Shown here: piece by piece, positions 1-8,730 of the stretch
Layout: each line of letters opens with the position of its first letter
Numbering within the stretch: the stretch's first letter is position 1
Assembly (NCBI GenBank): GCA_002342685.1
Contig: DDQN01000062.1
Coordinates: 1 to 64,000, forward strand
Length of the DNA: 64,000 nt
DNA from: Vibrio sp. UBA2441
Lineage (GTDB): Bacteria > Pseudomonadota > Gammaproteobacteria > Enterobacterales > Vibrionaceae
Direction: 5' to 3'
Position numbers and translations under genes: made by a program
The notes under the pieces: generated by a model
Told to the model about the DNA's origin: nothing
Database searches by the model: none
Seen by the model: the letters and a program-made list of their open reading frames with translations, nothing else

Positions 1-36
1 GGGAGTCCATACCATTGAGGTAGCGGTCCACCTATT

Positions 37-780
37 GTGTTTATTCACGGTTCATATGCCACAACGTCAACATGGAAAAAAATGGTAGAAAAATTAGCCT
101 TGGAACATAGGTGTATGTTAATAAAACTTCCCGGCCATTGTGGCATGCCAGATCCAAAAGATTTTTCTAAACCGACCGTCGACACCGAATTAGCAATAAT
201 AGAGGAAGTGATTGATACCCAGACAGATGAACCCGTACATTTGGTAGGCCATTCTTTCGGGGGAGTCATTGCATTGGCTCAAGCGCTTAAAGGCAACTTA
301 GCGTTAAGCCAAATATCACTCTTTGAGCCAGTCAACGTGTCTATTCTCGACAAAGTGCAAGACAAGACAATGAATGAACAGCTTCATCAGTTCTTATCTC
401 ATTATCGTCAATGTGTTTCCCGGGACATCCCCTATTCATGTGGACAAGTTATCGATTTTTGGGCGGGCTCGGGCGCTTTTGATTTGTTGCCCAGTGGGAT
501 AAAAAACAGTATGAATGCTTTAGTAGCCAATAATATCCGCCATTGGGATATCGAAGCGTCGCTGGACATAAAACTGAACGACTTACAAAAACTCAACATA
601 CCAACACGATTAGTTTCTGGCACTCAATCTAATCCGCTGGCTACTGCAATATGCGAACATTTGAGCTCTATAATTGAGAACAGTAAGAATTACAGAATCG
701 AAGGCGCTAGCCATTTTTTGGTGACAAGCCACGCCGCTGAATGCATAGAGGCACTTACCGATCCATTTACGGACGAATGA
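37..780 (+). CDS. Alpha/beta-hydrolase, possibly 5'-truncated
   Basis: Serine hydrolase of the alpha/beta fold, substrate unknown. The strand-3 HG motif (FIHGS, residues 2-6) and the nucleophile elbow GHSFGG (about residues 71-76) are clear, and a late GASHF supplies the likely catalytic His (about residue 227). The listed start is a GTG directly before FIHG. Family members normally carry 15-25 more residues ending in a GSGPPIV-type strand. That strand is encoded just upstream (from base 19), but an in-frame TGA at 16-18 precedes it and the window begins at 1. The gene may therefore be a slightly decayed or shortened copy. No RBS is obvious before the GTG. It lies beside integron-cassette material, and I see no attC site at its end. 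Confidence 0.7.
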   Translation: MFIHGSYATTSTWKKMVEKLALEHRCMLIKLPGHCGMPDPKDFSKPTVDTELAIIEEVIDTQTDEPVHLVGHSFGGVIALAQALKGNLALSQISLFEPVNVSILDKVQDKTMNEQLHQFLSHYRQCVSRDIPYSCGQVIDFWAGSGAFDLLPSGIKNSMNALVANNIRHWDIEASLDIKLNDLQKLNIPTRLVSGTQSNPLATAICEHLSSIIENSKNYRIEGASHFLVTSHAAECIEALTDPFTDE

Positions 781-1067
781 AAGCTAGTTTAACCACCAAA
801 TCAGCGACCCTTTTGCTCAACTACTTGGCAGATAATTCATCTCTCCCCTACGATGCCCTTTATTTCAACTATTAGTAAGATTTGGTGAGATAGTTGGATG
901 AAACCCTGATTTTTTCAGTACGGAATTGTGATATTTTGGCTTTCATACTGATATATAACAGTTTTACTTCACTTTTGATTCATGATTTATCTGGATATAT
1001 GGCTACTTGATGAAAAGATAATTGGATGGAAACGTGATAGAAAGCGTTATGCCACAAGGAGAAAAAA

Positions 1068-1700
1068 TTGACCTGTGTAGAAATTATTGCAGTAATAAAA
1101 GATTTCATTTTGGCTGGAGCGGCTATTACCGGTTCAGTCGTAGCTGTTAAAGGTTTGGGAACCTGGCGCCGTCAATTAAAAGGTCAATCTGAATACGAAC
1201 TATCTCGACGGATTTTGGTGGGTTTATTTAAGTATCGCGACGCTATAAATAGCGTTCGTAATCCTGCTATGTTCTCTTATGAGATCCCAGTACCTTCTGA
1301 AGAGGAGGCTAAGACTATGAATCAAGATGACATTCAGTACTATGGCGTGTCGAAAGCCTATCAAAATCGATGGGAAAAAGTTCACGAGCAACGTACATAT
1401 CTGTATGCGGATCAATTGGAAGCCGAGGCGATATGGGGTTGTGAATTAAACGAATTATTCAAAACACTATTCGCTCTTGAGCGTGAACTATTCATACTCG
1501 TTCGCAACTATCTCATTTTGATGGATCCTAAAGCTAATGAAGCGCGCAAAAATGCCATAATCAAACGAGATAAAAAGAGTCGAGACGTTATGTATGACGA
1601 ATCAGCTGATGAGCCTGATGAGTTCAAACAAGAGTTGCTTGATGCCATAGGCCATATCGAAAACTATTTAAAACCTAAGCTGAGTCATGAAGTGGCCTAA
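1068..1700 (+). CDS. Hypothetical cassette protein with N-terminal membrane anchor
   Basis: Unrecognised 210-residue protein. The first 30 residues form one hydrophobic segment (about 7-27) followed by a basic stretch, which suggests an inner-membrane anchor with the rest in the cytoplasm. The remainder is charged and helical, with no catalytic motif I can name. The start is TTG, chosen because AAGGAG sits 8 bases upstream and the reading frame opens there. The stop codon overlaps the first bases of a Vibrio-type attC site, which is where cassette genes normally end. This makes it an integron cassette gene. Function unknown. Confidence 0.75.
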   Translation: MTCVEIIAVIKDFILAGAAITGSVVAVKGLGTWRRQLKGQSEYELSRRILVGLFKYRDAINSVRNPAMFSYEIPVPSEEEAKTMNQDDIQYYGVSKAYQNRWEKVHEQRTYLYADQLEAEAIWGCELNELFKTLFALERELFILVRNYLILMDPKANEARKNAIIKRDKKSRDVMYDESADEPDEFKQELLDAIGHIENYLKPKLSHEVA

Positions 1701-1813
1701 CAAGAAATTTAATCGTGATTCACAACGCTTGGCGCCCTCACTCCAAGTCTATTAAGTGTTTATGGCAAAATGGTTTATGTAAGGTGGTAGCGTTGCTCAC
1801 CACTTAACGCGGC
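1695..1813 (+). repeat. attC site of Vibrio superintegron type, 3' end lost
   Basis: The site opens with the R'' core GCCTAAC (1695-1701) and runs through the conserved CACAACGCTTGGC, GTGTTTATGGC and GCGTTGCTCACCACTTAACGCGGC blocks typical of long Vibrio attC repeats. The expected terminal GTTAG (R' core) after GCGGC is missing: the sequence continues with TACATGG. The recombination end is therefore lost or rearranged, and the cassette is probably no longer excisable at this side. Confidence 0.75.
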
Positions 1814-2092
1814 TACATGGATTCCCCCGGTTGTCAAACATCCACTAAACTTATGTTGATGGGTTTTGGACTGCCGCTCTACATTCGGCCTACTTATCGA
1901 CGGTTCGCATACGTCGTGGCCCTGATGACTTTGCGCGACTGCGGTGCCTTATTCGTTAGATGACATCTAGTGTGTCCGCCGCATTAACAGGCTCTCCGCA
2001 AGTGGTCTTAACCTATCTCCATCATTAGCATCTTCATATTGATAAACGTTTGATATAGTATGCATTTGTTTATATTTTACTGAGTTATTGTT
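1814..2092. other. Non-coding stretch between cassettes
   Basis: No convincing gene. A GTTAGAT heptamer at 1955-1961 fits an attC R' core and may be the end of a second, degraded site. The bases just before 2093 are AT-rich and could hold the promoter of the next gene (TTGATA and TATAGT are visible around 2040-2060). Confidence 0.4.
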
Positions 2093-2767
2093 ATGGGTAA
2101 GCTTCTAACTGAATGTTTCTATTTTGCCAAATCTAATTTCAGCGCTATTCTCAAACTATTTGGACCATACATAATAGTTACGTCTCTACTTAGCCCTTCC
2201 GTTGAGCTATTAAATATCTCTTCTAATTTTGATTGGGTTAATCCTCTTTACCTTGTTGTTTTAAGCTTTTTATACACATACCTAATGGCGCGTTTTATCA
2301 AGCTTATGGCTTTCACTGTGTCAGGATATCAAAGCGAAAATGGTACTTCTTGGACTGAGCTGTGGAGATTACTCATTGTGTACTCCTTCTATGGCATAGC
2401 CGTGTTATTAGGTTTTATCGCACTCATCATACCGGGGCTATATCTAGCAGCAAAATACGCATTTGCAGATTTCGAAGCGATTTTGAATGATAAGCCTGCG
2501 TTTTCTGCGCTTAATGAAAGTTGGCGAGATACAAAAGGCATAACTGGTAAGTTAATGTTAGCGACCACCTTGATTGGCAGCTTTCAATTAGTTATTGGTT
2601 TTGTCTCAGGGTCTATCGGTGAATCTCTCCCATCAATGTACCTTGTTACCGAAATTTTTTATGAGTTTATATCGGCCAGTACAATGATATTCATGTCAAT
2701 CGTATATTTTAGGCTGTATACGGAAAGTAAATCAGTAGAAAACGTATCGTTAGAAGAAAAGGCCTAA
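2093..2767 (+). CDS. YciC/UPF0259-like membrane protein
   Basis: Polytopic inner-membrane protein of 224 residues with about five to six hydrophobic segments. The block IPGLYLAAKYAFADF followed by the AL..SW..TKG pattern (about residues 122-155) is characteristic of the YciC/UPF0259 family and of the membrane domain found in glycerophosphodiesterase-like proteins. No enzymatic residues are apparent and the molecular role is unknown. The ATG start has a weak RBS (TTATTGTTATG context). The stop codon abuts an attC site, so this is a cassette gene. Confidence 0.75.
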   Translation: MGKLLTECFYFAKSNFSAILKLFGPYIIVTSLLSPSVELLNISSNFDWVNPLYLVVLSFLYTYLMARFIKLMAFTVSGYQSENGTSWTELWRLLIVYSFYGIAVLLGFIALIIPGLYLAAKYAFADFEAILNDKPAFSALNESWRDTKGITGKLMLATTLIGSFQLVIGFVSGSIGESLPSMYLVTEIFYEFISASTMIFMSIVYFRLYTESKSVENVSLEEKA

Positions 2768-2845
2768 CCATCAATTCAAGCAGGTTCGCAACGCTCGCAT
2801 TTTGGTTTAAATCGGCTTTCGTGATTACAGCACAGTAGGTTAGGC
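2762..2845 (+). repeat. attC recombination site (84 bp)
   Basis: R'' core GCCTAAC (2762-2768) and R' core GTTAGGC (2839-2845) are exact inverse complements. They bracket a stretch with L''-like TTCAAGC and L'-like GTTTAAAT elements. It sits exactly between two genes, with the next ATG two bases after the R' core, which is the arrangement of adjacent integron cassettes. Confidence 0.75.
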
Positions 2846-2846
2846 A

Positions 2847-3380
2847 ATGAAAAGAATCAATGTAATAGGTACTAGTGGAAGTGGTAAAAGCACTTTCAGT
2901 AATATGCTTGCAAGTAAGCTCAAGTATCCTTATTTGGAAATGGATGCCATATTCTGGAAATCCAACTGGCAAGAGTCTTCGGACGAAGAGTTTTTTGCAA
3001 ATTTAACTGAGCGTCTCGGTGATGAGCTGTGGGTACTTGATGGCAATTATAATCGAACTGCAGAGATTAAATGGGCTAGAGCTGATACCATCATCTGGGT
3101 AGATTATTCTTTTTCAAGAACCATACTCCAATCAGTGAAACGGGCGTTAATCCGCATTATGACCAAGCAGGAACTTTGGGGTAAAACAGGCAATGTCGAA
3201 TCGTTCAAAAAATCGTTTCTTAGTAAAGACTCGATTATTCTCTGGACATTGAAAACCTACAAGAAAAACCGTGTTCGTTACACCGAACTGCTAAATAACC
3301 CGAAGTATAGTCATATAGAATTTGTAAGGGTAACCAGCCCGAAAAAAGCAAAGGCATTCATAAATGAACTGCACACATAA
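2847..3380 (+). CDS. Adenylate-kinase-like P-loop NTPase (FlaR/topology-modulation type)
   Basis: Small P-loop kinase-like protein of 177 residues. Walker A GTSGSGKST is at residues 8-16. The following LEMDAIFW and LDGNY motifs are typical of the 'topology modulation protein' or adenylate-kinase-related group, whose substrate is not established. The ATG lies two bases downstream of an attC R' core, with only a weak ribosome site (TAGG), so expression may depend on read-through from a neighbouring cassette. The stop codon overlaps a second possible attC R'' core. Confidence 0.8.
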   Translation: MKRINVIGTSGSGKSTFSNMLASKLKYPYLEMDAIFWKSNWQESSDEEFFANLTERLGDELWVLDGNYNRTAEIKWARADTIIWVDYSFSRTILQSVKRALIRIMTKQELWGKTGNVESFKKSFLSKDSIILWTLKTYKKNRVRYTELLNNPKYSHIEFVRVTSPKKAKAFINELHT

Positions 3381-3447
3381 CAAGGTAACTGGATTCCCGT
3401 TCTAACCCGGCGAGCCCGTTTGGTGCAACCTATGTTTTTCGTTATAC
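3375..3447 (+). repeat. Probable degenerate attC site
   Basis: ACATAAC (3375-3381) overlaps the stop codon of the preceding gene, and GTTATAC (3441-3447) could be the matching R' core. The two are imperfect complements (5 of 7). Internal arms are not well conserved. The call rests mainly on position at a cassette end. Confidence 0.4.
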
Positions 3448-3452
3448 ATAAT

Positions 3453-3470
3453 AGCCTCATCCCTGAGGCT
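3453..3470 (-). terminator. Hairpin downstream of the MerR gene
   Basis: Perfect 7-bp stem AGCCTCA/TGAGGCT with a 4-base loop. No clear T-run follows on either strand, so intrinsic termination is uncertain. Confidence 0.35.
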
Positions 3471-3479
3471 AATTAGGCG

Positions 3480-3989
3480 TTATAGCGCTCGAATCTTAGT
3501 GATTTCGTCACCAGAAATGCCTAAAGACTCAAGGAATTTCTGGTGCTCTGCAGGCTCTAGTTTCTCAAATTTCTGATGCCACTTGACCATATCAACTTCA
3601 GTGAATCCAGCGGCAACCATGATTTCTACCCAACGTTCTTTGTTCACAATGTTTTCCTCTAAAAGACTAGGTTCTTGAAGCAACACAACAATCGCTTTCT
3701 GCTGCGCGCGTAAGTTTTGGATTTCTCTTTCCAGTTCATTGAAGTGGTCTTTCAATATTTGGGCTTGAGACTCTCCATTTCGATCAAGCAATGTGCAAAT
3801 ACTGGGCACTGACAGTCCATACGAGCGATAGGAGGTAATCGCTTCTAAGCGTTTAATCTCTTTCTCGCCATACCAACGGTATCCATTCTCAGAACGGTAA
3901 GCTGGCATCAACAGCGCTTCTTTTTCGTAGTACAAAATAGTGGTACGAGAAACTCCGAACTGTTTTGCGATTTGAGTGACAGTTAGCAT
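3480..3989 (-). CDS. MerR-family transcriptional regulator
   Basis: DNA-binding regulator of the MerR superfamily. It has an N-terminal winged HTH (TVTQIAKQFGVSRTTILYYEK) followed by the wing motif NGYRWYGEKEIKRLEAI, then a helical region (about residues 75-105) that should form the dimerisation coiled coil. The C-terminal half has no Cys cluster, so a metal sensor is unlikely. I chose the internal ATG at 3989 because family members begin two or three residues before the HTH; the reading frame stays open to 4019. It is divergent from the epimerase gene at 4213. A dyad TTGAACCC...GGGTCAA (4021-4048) in the gap is a plausible operator, so it probably controls the epimerase operon. Confidence 0.8.
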   Translation of the reverse strand: MLTVTQIAKQFGVSRTTILYYEKEALLMPAYRSENGYRWYGEKEIKRLEAITSYRSYGLSVPSICTLLDRNGESQAQILKDHFNELEREIQNLRAQQKAIVVLLQEPSLLEENIVNKERWVEIMVAAGFTEVDMVKWHQKFEKLEPAEHQKFLESLGISGDEITKIRAL

Positions 3990-4020
3990 ATATAATCCAT
4001 TGTTTGACCGAATGTGCATC

Positions 4021-4048
4021 TTGAACCCTAGCCTTATAGACGGGTCAA
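4021..4048. promoter_or_regulatory. Dyad in MerR/epimerase divergent promoter
   Basis: TTGAACCC (4021-4028) and GGGTCAA (4042-4048) form an interrupted inverted repeat immediately upstream of the MerR reading frame. MerR proteins bind dyads that overlap long-spacer promoters. The link is inferred from position. Confidence 0.4.
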
Positions 4049-4212
4049 CAGATTAATTGTACATTCCTTTGGTGTAGCACGATATGCATACATAACCAGA
4101 CAATTGGGCTCACGTTCAAATACAGAGCTAGCCTTTAAGGAAAGTCTGGGAGAGAACAACATTCCTGAGAGCGTTAGCGGCTCTTGGGTTCAAAAGCAAT
4201 AAGGCGGAAATA

Positions 4213-5094
4213 ATGAGAGTATTGGTCACTGGCTCTGCGGGTAGAGTTGGGCGTGCAATCTATATCAAACTCATGAGAACTCACGAGGTAGTCGGCATTG
4301 ATAAGACACCTTGCTCAACCGCTGACTTTATCGGCGATATTCGTGATAGTGCTTTAGTTGAGAAAGCTCTTGAGGGGGTCGATGCGATTGTTCATACCGC
4401 TGCCCTTCATGCTCCCCATGTTGGTTTACTGCCTGATGAAGATTTCCAATCCATCAATGTGGACGCAACGGAACACCTTGCTCTGGCCGGAATTAAAGCA
4501 GGCATTAAGCATTTTGTATTTACCAGTACAACGGCCCTTTATGGGTATGCCTCAACGCCGAAAGGAGTTGCTGGCTGGGTCAATGAACAAGTCACACCTA
4601 AACCCAAAACTGTCTATCATAAAAGTAAAATACGTGCGGAAACTAATCTTGAAGAAATCTCAAACGTGTTCAATCTTCCAGTCACTGTCTTGCAAATGTC
4701 CAGGTGTTTTCCTGAGCCTGCCGACCTAATGGCAGTTTATCGTCTTACTCGTGGCGTTGACGCACGTGATGTCGCCGCTGCTCATTTATGTGCTGTGAAT
4801 ACACGCTTAAGTGGTTTTAACCGGTTCATTATTTCTGGTTCCACCCCTTTCACTGTGAGTGACTGTGAAAACTTGTATCGCGATGCCAATGCCATTATCC
4901 AACAAAAGTGTCCTGAACTAGCGGCTGCTTTTCAACAAAGGGGCTGGTCGTTACCAACAAGTTTAGATCGTGTGTATGACTCCTCGGCTGCACAGAATAA
5001 TTTAGGCTGGTCGTCAAAACATGGTTTCGACAGCGTACTAGACATGCTAGATAATGAATCCGCCGAGGTCTTACCCACTTTAAAACGCCGTTAA
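4213..5094 (+). CDS. NAD(P)-dependent epimerase/dehydratase
   Basis: Extended short-chain dehydrogenase with an N-terminal Rossmann motif GSAGRVG (residues 7-13), the acidic residue after strand 2 (GIDKT) that favours NAD, the TSTTALYG strand and the catalytic pair YHKSK (Tyr and Lys, about residues 136-140). At 293 residues it is at the short end for sugar-nucleotide epimerases. The substrate is not readable. A GCGGAAAT box precedes the ATG. It heads a probable operon with the C_GCAxxG_C_C gene 31 bases downstream and is divergent from a MerR regulator. Confidence 0.8.
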   Translation: MRVLVTGSAGRVGRAIYIKLMRTHEVVGIDKTPCSTADFIGDIRDSALVEKALEGVDAIVHTAALHAPHVGLLPDEDFQSINVDATEHLALAGIKAGIKHFVFTSTTALYGYASTPKGVAGWVNEQVTPKPKTVYHKSKIRAETNLEEISNVFNLPVTVLQMSRCFPEPADLMAVYRLTRGVDARDVAAAHLCAVNTRLSGFNRFIISGSTPFTVSDCENLYRDANAIIQQKCPELAAAFQQRGWSLPTSLDRVYDSSAAQNNLGWSSKHGFDSVLDMLDNESAEVLPTLKRR

Positions 5095-5125
5095 CAAAAC
5101 GTTAAGTATCAAGAAGGTTGTTACT

Positions 5126-5572
5126 ATGGAAGCAAAGAAGTTCGGACGATTAGCTGAGTCCCATTTTGAAAATGGTCTTTTGTGTGCTGAGAGTGTGGTA
5201 TCCGCTATAGCTGAATATCAAGGTGTGGACGACCACTTAGCCTCAAAAATGGCGACTGGATTTTGCAGCGGCATGGCCAGAACGTGTGGACCATGTGGGG
5301 CTTTATCCGGGGCGGTTATGGGCATTAGTTTAGTCCTTGGCCGTGAATCCAAAAACGACACTGTTGCCACCACGTATCAAGCAACGAAGGAATTGATCGA
5401 GGAATTTGAGAGTGAATTCGGTGCAAAAGACTGCCATAAGCTTTTAGGTTGCGACATAGGGACAGAGGAAGGTATGGCTCATTTTCGCACTCAAAACCTC
5501 CGAGCGAATTGTAGTAATTACACGCGAAAAGCTGCTGAAATTGCAGTCCAAATATTAAGCAAAAATGCCTAG
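5126..5572 (+). CDS. C_GCAxxG_C_C family redox protein
   Basis: Small cytoplasmic cysteine-rich protein of 148 residues. The family signature is visible as an early C (LLCAES), FCSGMARTCGPCGALSGAVMG (about residues 48-68) and late single cysteines in KDCHKLLGCD and RANCSNY. The family is often annotated as a redox-active disulfide or split-soret-like protein; its substrate is unknown. It follows the epimerase with an AAGAAGG ribosome site and is followed by the DUF1289 gene, suggesting a small stress or redox operon. Confidence 0.8.
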   Translation: MEAKKFGRLAESHFENGLLCAESVVSAIAEYQGVDDHLASKMATGFCSGMARTCGPCGALSGAVMGISLVLGRESKNDTVATTYQATKELIEEFESEFGAKDCHKLLGCDIGTEEGMAHFRTQNLRANCSNYTRKAAEIAVQILSKNA

Positions 5573-5649
5573 AAATGCGTCCACTTGCGATGAGGCGCTA
5601 TTTTTTTATACAATTTGGATTACAACAACACCTGGTAGATTAAACAGAC

Positions 5650-5850
5650 ATGTTCATAGGAAACAACACAAGTATCATTACCCCTTGCATAGGTCAATGC
5701 AAGATGGACGAGAACGCTATTTGCGAAGGCTGCTATAGAACGTCATCAGAAATCGCTGATTGGGTAAATAAATCCGAAGATGAAAAAATTAGTATTGTGA
5801 TTAGGTGTAAAAAGATGATTGCCAAACAGGCATCAACTGACATCTTGTAG
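5650..5850 (+). CDS. DUF1289 domain protein
   Basis: Sixty-six residues, with the DUF1289 pattern TPCIGQCKMDE..CEGCYRT..EI..W (cysteines at about 14, 18, 26 and 29). The four cysteines suggest a small zinc- or iron-sulfur-binding fold. The function of the family is unknown. The start is the first ATG in frame; no strong RBS is seen. It is the last gene before a strong terminator. Confidence 0.75.
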   Translation: MFIGNNTSIITPCIGQCKMDENAICEGCYRTSSEIADWVNKSEDEKISIVIRCKKMIAKQASTDIL

Positions 5851-5872
5851 CTCTTAATTGTTGATAGCATTA

Positions 5873-5910
5873 CTGAAGAAGCCGCTCTCTCGAGCGGCTT
5901 CTTCAGTTTT
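5873..5910 (+). terminator. Strong rho-independent terminator
   Basis: Perfect 15-bp GC-rich stem (5873-5887 with 5892-5906), four-base loop, then TTTTATT. It closes the epimerase operon. An A-rich run is lacking on the left, so activity toward the convergent TrmB gene is less certain. Confidence 0.9.
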
Positions 5911-5932
5911 ATTCGTTCAGTAACTAATTATG

Positions 5933-6796
5933 TTATTCAGGCTGTGCCCTTTGCTCTAAATCATCATTGACCATATCGTTATTCAACTCATGAATTGTTC
6001 CGATGCGGATACGATGTTGAGTCTCTGAAGCCAGTTTCTCATACTCTGTAAGGTAAATATCACTGTGAATGTGTTCGGCAATCATTTTAACCAGAAGCCT
6101 ATTGTTGGAATATAGCCCGACACTCTGATCTCTATGAGAGAAAACCATTGATTGCTTCATATCCACAACAAGCATAAAGCGCCGTGAAGGATATTTTTCT
6201 TCTTCGGCTTCCCAGCGAGAATAAAGCTCTATTTTAGGGTTTGGTACTGCCAGTTTGTTAAACGAGAAAACAATAACTCTCACACCTCGCTCAATCGCTT
6301 CGTCGAGCTCTTTTTCAATCAATTTCAGATCAAAATCGGTATTAAGGTAGATTTCAAGCTGAGCGAGATTAATCATCTCTTTGGCCTTCTGTAGAAGGTT
6401 CTCATACCCTGTGACGTTGTAGATAAACTCCTTTTCTTCCTGAAGCATCATACGAGAAAGCTCGGTTTTCAGAATATGGATGTTCTCAACGGTTTTCTTT
6501 TCTATCTGATTGAAAATTAAATCTGGCGATTTTGCTTCGTACTCTTTGGTATCTCCATCGGACATGAATATGTAACCATTCTTATATAGGTTGTCGATGG
6601 ATGAGTATACTGAGGATCGCGACAATGAGATGTCTTTTGCTATCTTATAGCCACTTGCATGGCCGTTTTTCAACAGGTTGATATAAACCAAGGCATCCGT
6701 TTTCGTAAAGCCAAAATCCATTAGCTTAGTAACCAGTTCTGACACAGTGTTCCCTCTCAACATATTCACCGAAATTTTCCTGCAATAGATTAGCAC
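5933..6796 (-). CDS. TrmB-family sugar-responsive transcriptional regulator
   Basis: The N-terminal TrmB winged helix is clear (about residues 17-85: LMDFGFTKTDALVYINLLKNG, then the recognition part SRSSVYSSIDNLYKNGYI), followed by a short coiled coil and a C-terminal effector-binding region. TrmB proteins are best known from archaea, where they bind maltose or trehalose and repress sugar ABC transporters. This gene closes the maltodextrin divergon, which strongly suggests that job here. A second possible start is the ATG at 6760 (MLRGNT). Its terminator is probably shared with the preceding operon. Confidence 0.8.
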   Translation of the reverse strand: MLIYCRKISVNMLRGNTVSELVTKLMDFGFTKTDALVYINLLKNGHASGYKIAKDISLSRSSVYSSIDNLYKNGYIFMSDGDTKEYEAKSPDLIFNQIEKKTVENIHILKTELSRMMLQEEKEFIYNVTGYENLLQKAKEMINLAQLEIYLNTDFDLKLIEKELDEAIERGVRVIVFSFNKLAVPNPKIELYSRWEAEEEKYPSRRFMLVVDMKQSMVFSHRDQSVGLYSNNRLLVKMIAEHIHSDIYLTEYEKLASETQHRIRIGTIHELNNDMVNDDLEQRAQPE

Positions 6797-6933
6797 TCCT
6801 CACACGGAGAAAGTAAGTGATTCGTTGTAAATAACTCACGTTTAACTACCTGAAAGACAAAATAAACCGACGAACCATTGGCTCGCCGGCACAATTAGGT
6901 TTTAAATCATGTAAGTGGCCCCGTTGCAGGCTA

Positions 6934-8715
6934 TCAAACTGATGTACCTAAAATTTTATATCCATACGGTTCCAACTGAATCGTTGAACCATCGAGATCG
7001 ATATCAACCAATGTACCACCGTTGTTCAGAACAAAACGCAGATTGGCTTTCTGGTACGCCACAACATTTGAGTGGGCAACCTCTAACCATTTCATTTCGG
7101 ATGCATTTAATTCTGGATGGTTTTTTCGTAATTGGATCAGAGACTGGATAAACGCTTTAAAATCCAAATCTTGATCCGTTTCTTCCCAAATCATGCATTT
7201 ACGGTTGTCTTCTTTACCCCAGCCTTTTCGTCCATCCATCGCTATCTCACCACCATAGTAGATGCACGGGGAACCTACCTGAGTAAACATAAACAAGTAA
7301 GCCAGCTTCGCTTTACGTTTGTCATCATCACACAAACTGATGAGTCTGGTGGTATCGTGGCTTTCCAGTAGATTGAACATCGCTTCATTAATATTCTTTG
7401 GGTAAGAAAGATACGAACTGGTTACGGCATCCATAAATACCGATTTATCGTATGCATTCAAAGCAAAGTAGTCTGTCAAAGCCTGTGTTAGCGGGTAGTT
7501 CATTAATGAGTCATACTGCTCACCACGAAGCCATGGCATCCCTTCGTGCCAGATTTCCCCTAGAATATAACAGTCAGGATTAATCCCTTTAACCACTCGG
7601 CGAAAATCACGCCAAAATTCCTGATCGACTTCATTGGCTACATCCAGACGCCAACCATCAATATTGAACTCTTCTACCCAATGTCTGGCGACATCCAGCA
7701 GATACTGGCGGCAGTCTTCGTTCTCAGTGTTAAGTTTTGGCATCTCGGCGACGTTTCCAAACGTTTCATAATTGAGATTCCACAAATCCCTTTCTGCTTC
7801 CGGAGAGTCCGGGTACACCGGAAAATCCTTGATCCAGAACCAGTCTGCGTATTTTGACTCTTTTCCGTTTGCCACGACATCCAGCCACATTGGATGCTGG
7901 TCACCAACATGATTAAATACCGCGTCCAGCATTATTTTCATACCACGCCTATGTGCTTCATCCACTAAAGCCTTAAACGTGTCATTGCCGCCAAAGTGAG
8001 GATCGACATTAAAGTAATCTACCGTATCGTATTTGTGGCTGGCATTTGCGGTAAATACAGGACAAAAATAGATACCATTAATACCCAGTTCCTGAAGATA
8101 ATCGAGCTTGTCGATAACCCCCCAAAGATCGCCTCCCATAAAGTTCTGGGAAGTTGGTGTTGTCCCCCACGGCTGAACGTTATCAGGTGAAATCTCTTCC
8201 CTGCCGTTACAGAAACGCTCCGGAAAAATCTGATACCAGATGGTGGATTCCACCCATTTTGGTGTTTTCAGCACATCTCTCGGGTTAATGTACGGGAAGC
8301 AAAAGAAGTTACTTAGGTTGCTCAGCTCTACCTCGGCGATTTCTGCAACCGAGATATCCACACAACGCTTCTCACCAAACACCAGTTTTTCACCGTCTAC
8401 GCCGTAAAGAATAAATCCATAACGGCTACGACGCTTAGGCGGCTTAAATTCGGCAAACCAGTGGTCATGGTGTTCCGTGGTTCCCTCAAGTGCCATCTCA
8501 ACTTCGTTACCACCCACCCAACCGTGAGCATCGCTACCTCCAAGATTTCCACCATCAAGGCCACCCTCAGCCCAATGGTATGGGTCGCCTATCCATAAAG
8601 CGACACGAGCAATTTCTCCTTTCGCACTTCTAAAGCGAATATGCAGTGTCTCGTTATCGTAGGCGTAACTATCCGCACTCTTTGCAGAGTGTGTAAGTGA
8701 ACTTCTTGTAATCAT
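6934..8715 (-). CDS. GH13 cyclomaltodextrinase/neopullulanase-type glucosidase
   Basis: Hydrolyses alpha-1,4 links in cyclodextrins or maltodextrins, probably in the cytoplasm since no signal peptide is present. An N-terminal CBM34-like beta domain (about 1-120) precedes the GH13 barrel. The four conserved regions are visible: DAVFNHVG (264-271), GWRLDVANE with nucleophile D358, GEIWHE with acid/base E387, and ESHDT with D454. The length of 593 residues fits cyclomaltodextrinase, neopullulanase or maltogenic amylase, which cannot be separated by eye. It is the last gene of the minus-strand arm, 15 bases after the malG-like gene, so imported dextrins are likely its substrate. Confidence 0.88.
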   Translation of the reverse strand: MITRSSLTHSAKSADSYAYDNETLHIRFRSAKGEIARVALWIGDPYHWAEGGLDGGNLGGSDAHGWVGGNEVEMALEGTTEHHDHWFAEFKPPKRRSRYGFILYGVDGEKLVFGEKRCVDISVAEIAEVELSNLSNFFCFPYINPRDVLKTPKWVESTIWYQIFPERFCNGREEISPDNVQPWGTTPTSQNFMGGDLWGVIDKLDYLQELGINGIYFCPVFTANASHKYDTVDYFNVDPHFGGNDTFKALVDEAHRRGMKIMLDAVFNHVGDQHPMWLDVVANGKESKYADWFWIKDFPVYPDSPEAERDLWNLNYETFGNVAEMPKLNTENEDCRQYLLDVARHWVEEFNIDGWRLDVANEVDQEFWRDFRRVVKGINPDCYILGEIWHEGMPWLRGEQYDSLMNYPLTQALTDYFALNAYDKSVFMDAVTSSYLSYPKNINEAMFNLLESHDTTRLISLCDDDKRKAKLAYLFMFTQVGSPCIYYGGEIAMDGRKGWGKEDNRKCMIWEETDQDLDFKAFIQSLIQLRKNHPELNASEMKWLEVAHSNVVAYQKANLRFVLNNGGTLVDIDLDGSTIQLEPYGYKILGTSV

Positions 8716-8730
8716 GTTAATTCCTGATAT

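Noticed and set aside
950..1052. Additional attC ending at GTTATGC (1046-1052)
   Set aside because: The GTTATGC core fits, but no matching GCATAAC arm is found upstream; only a weak TATAAC at about 954.
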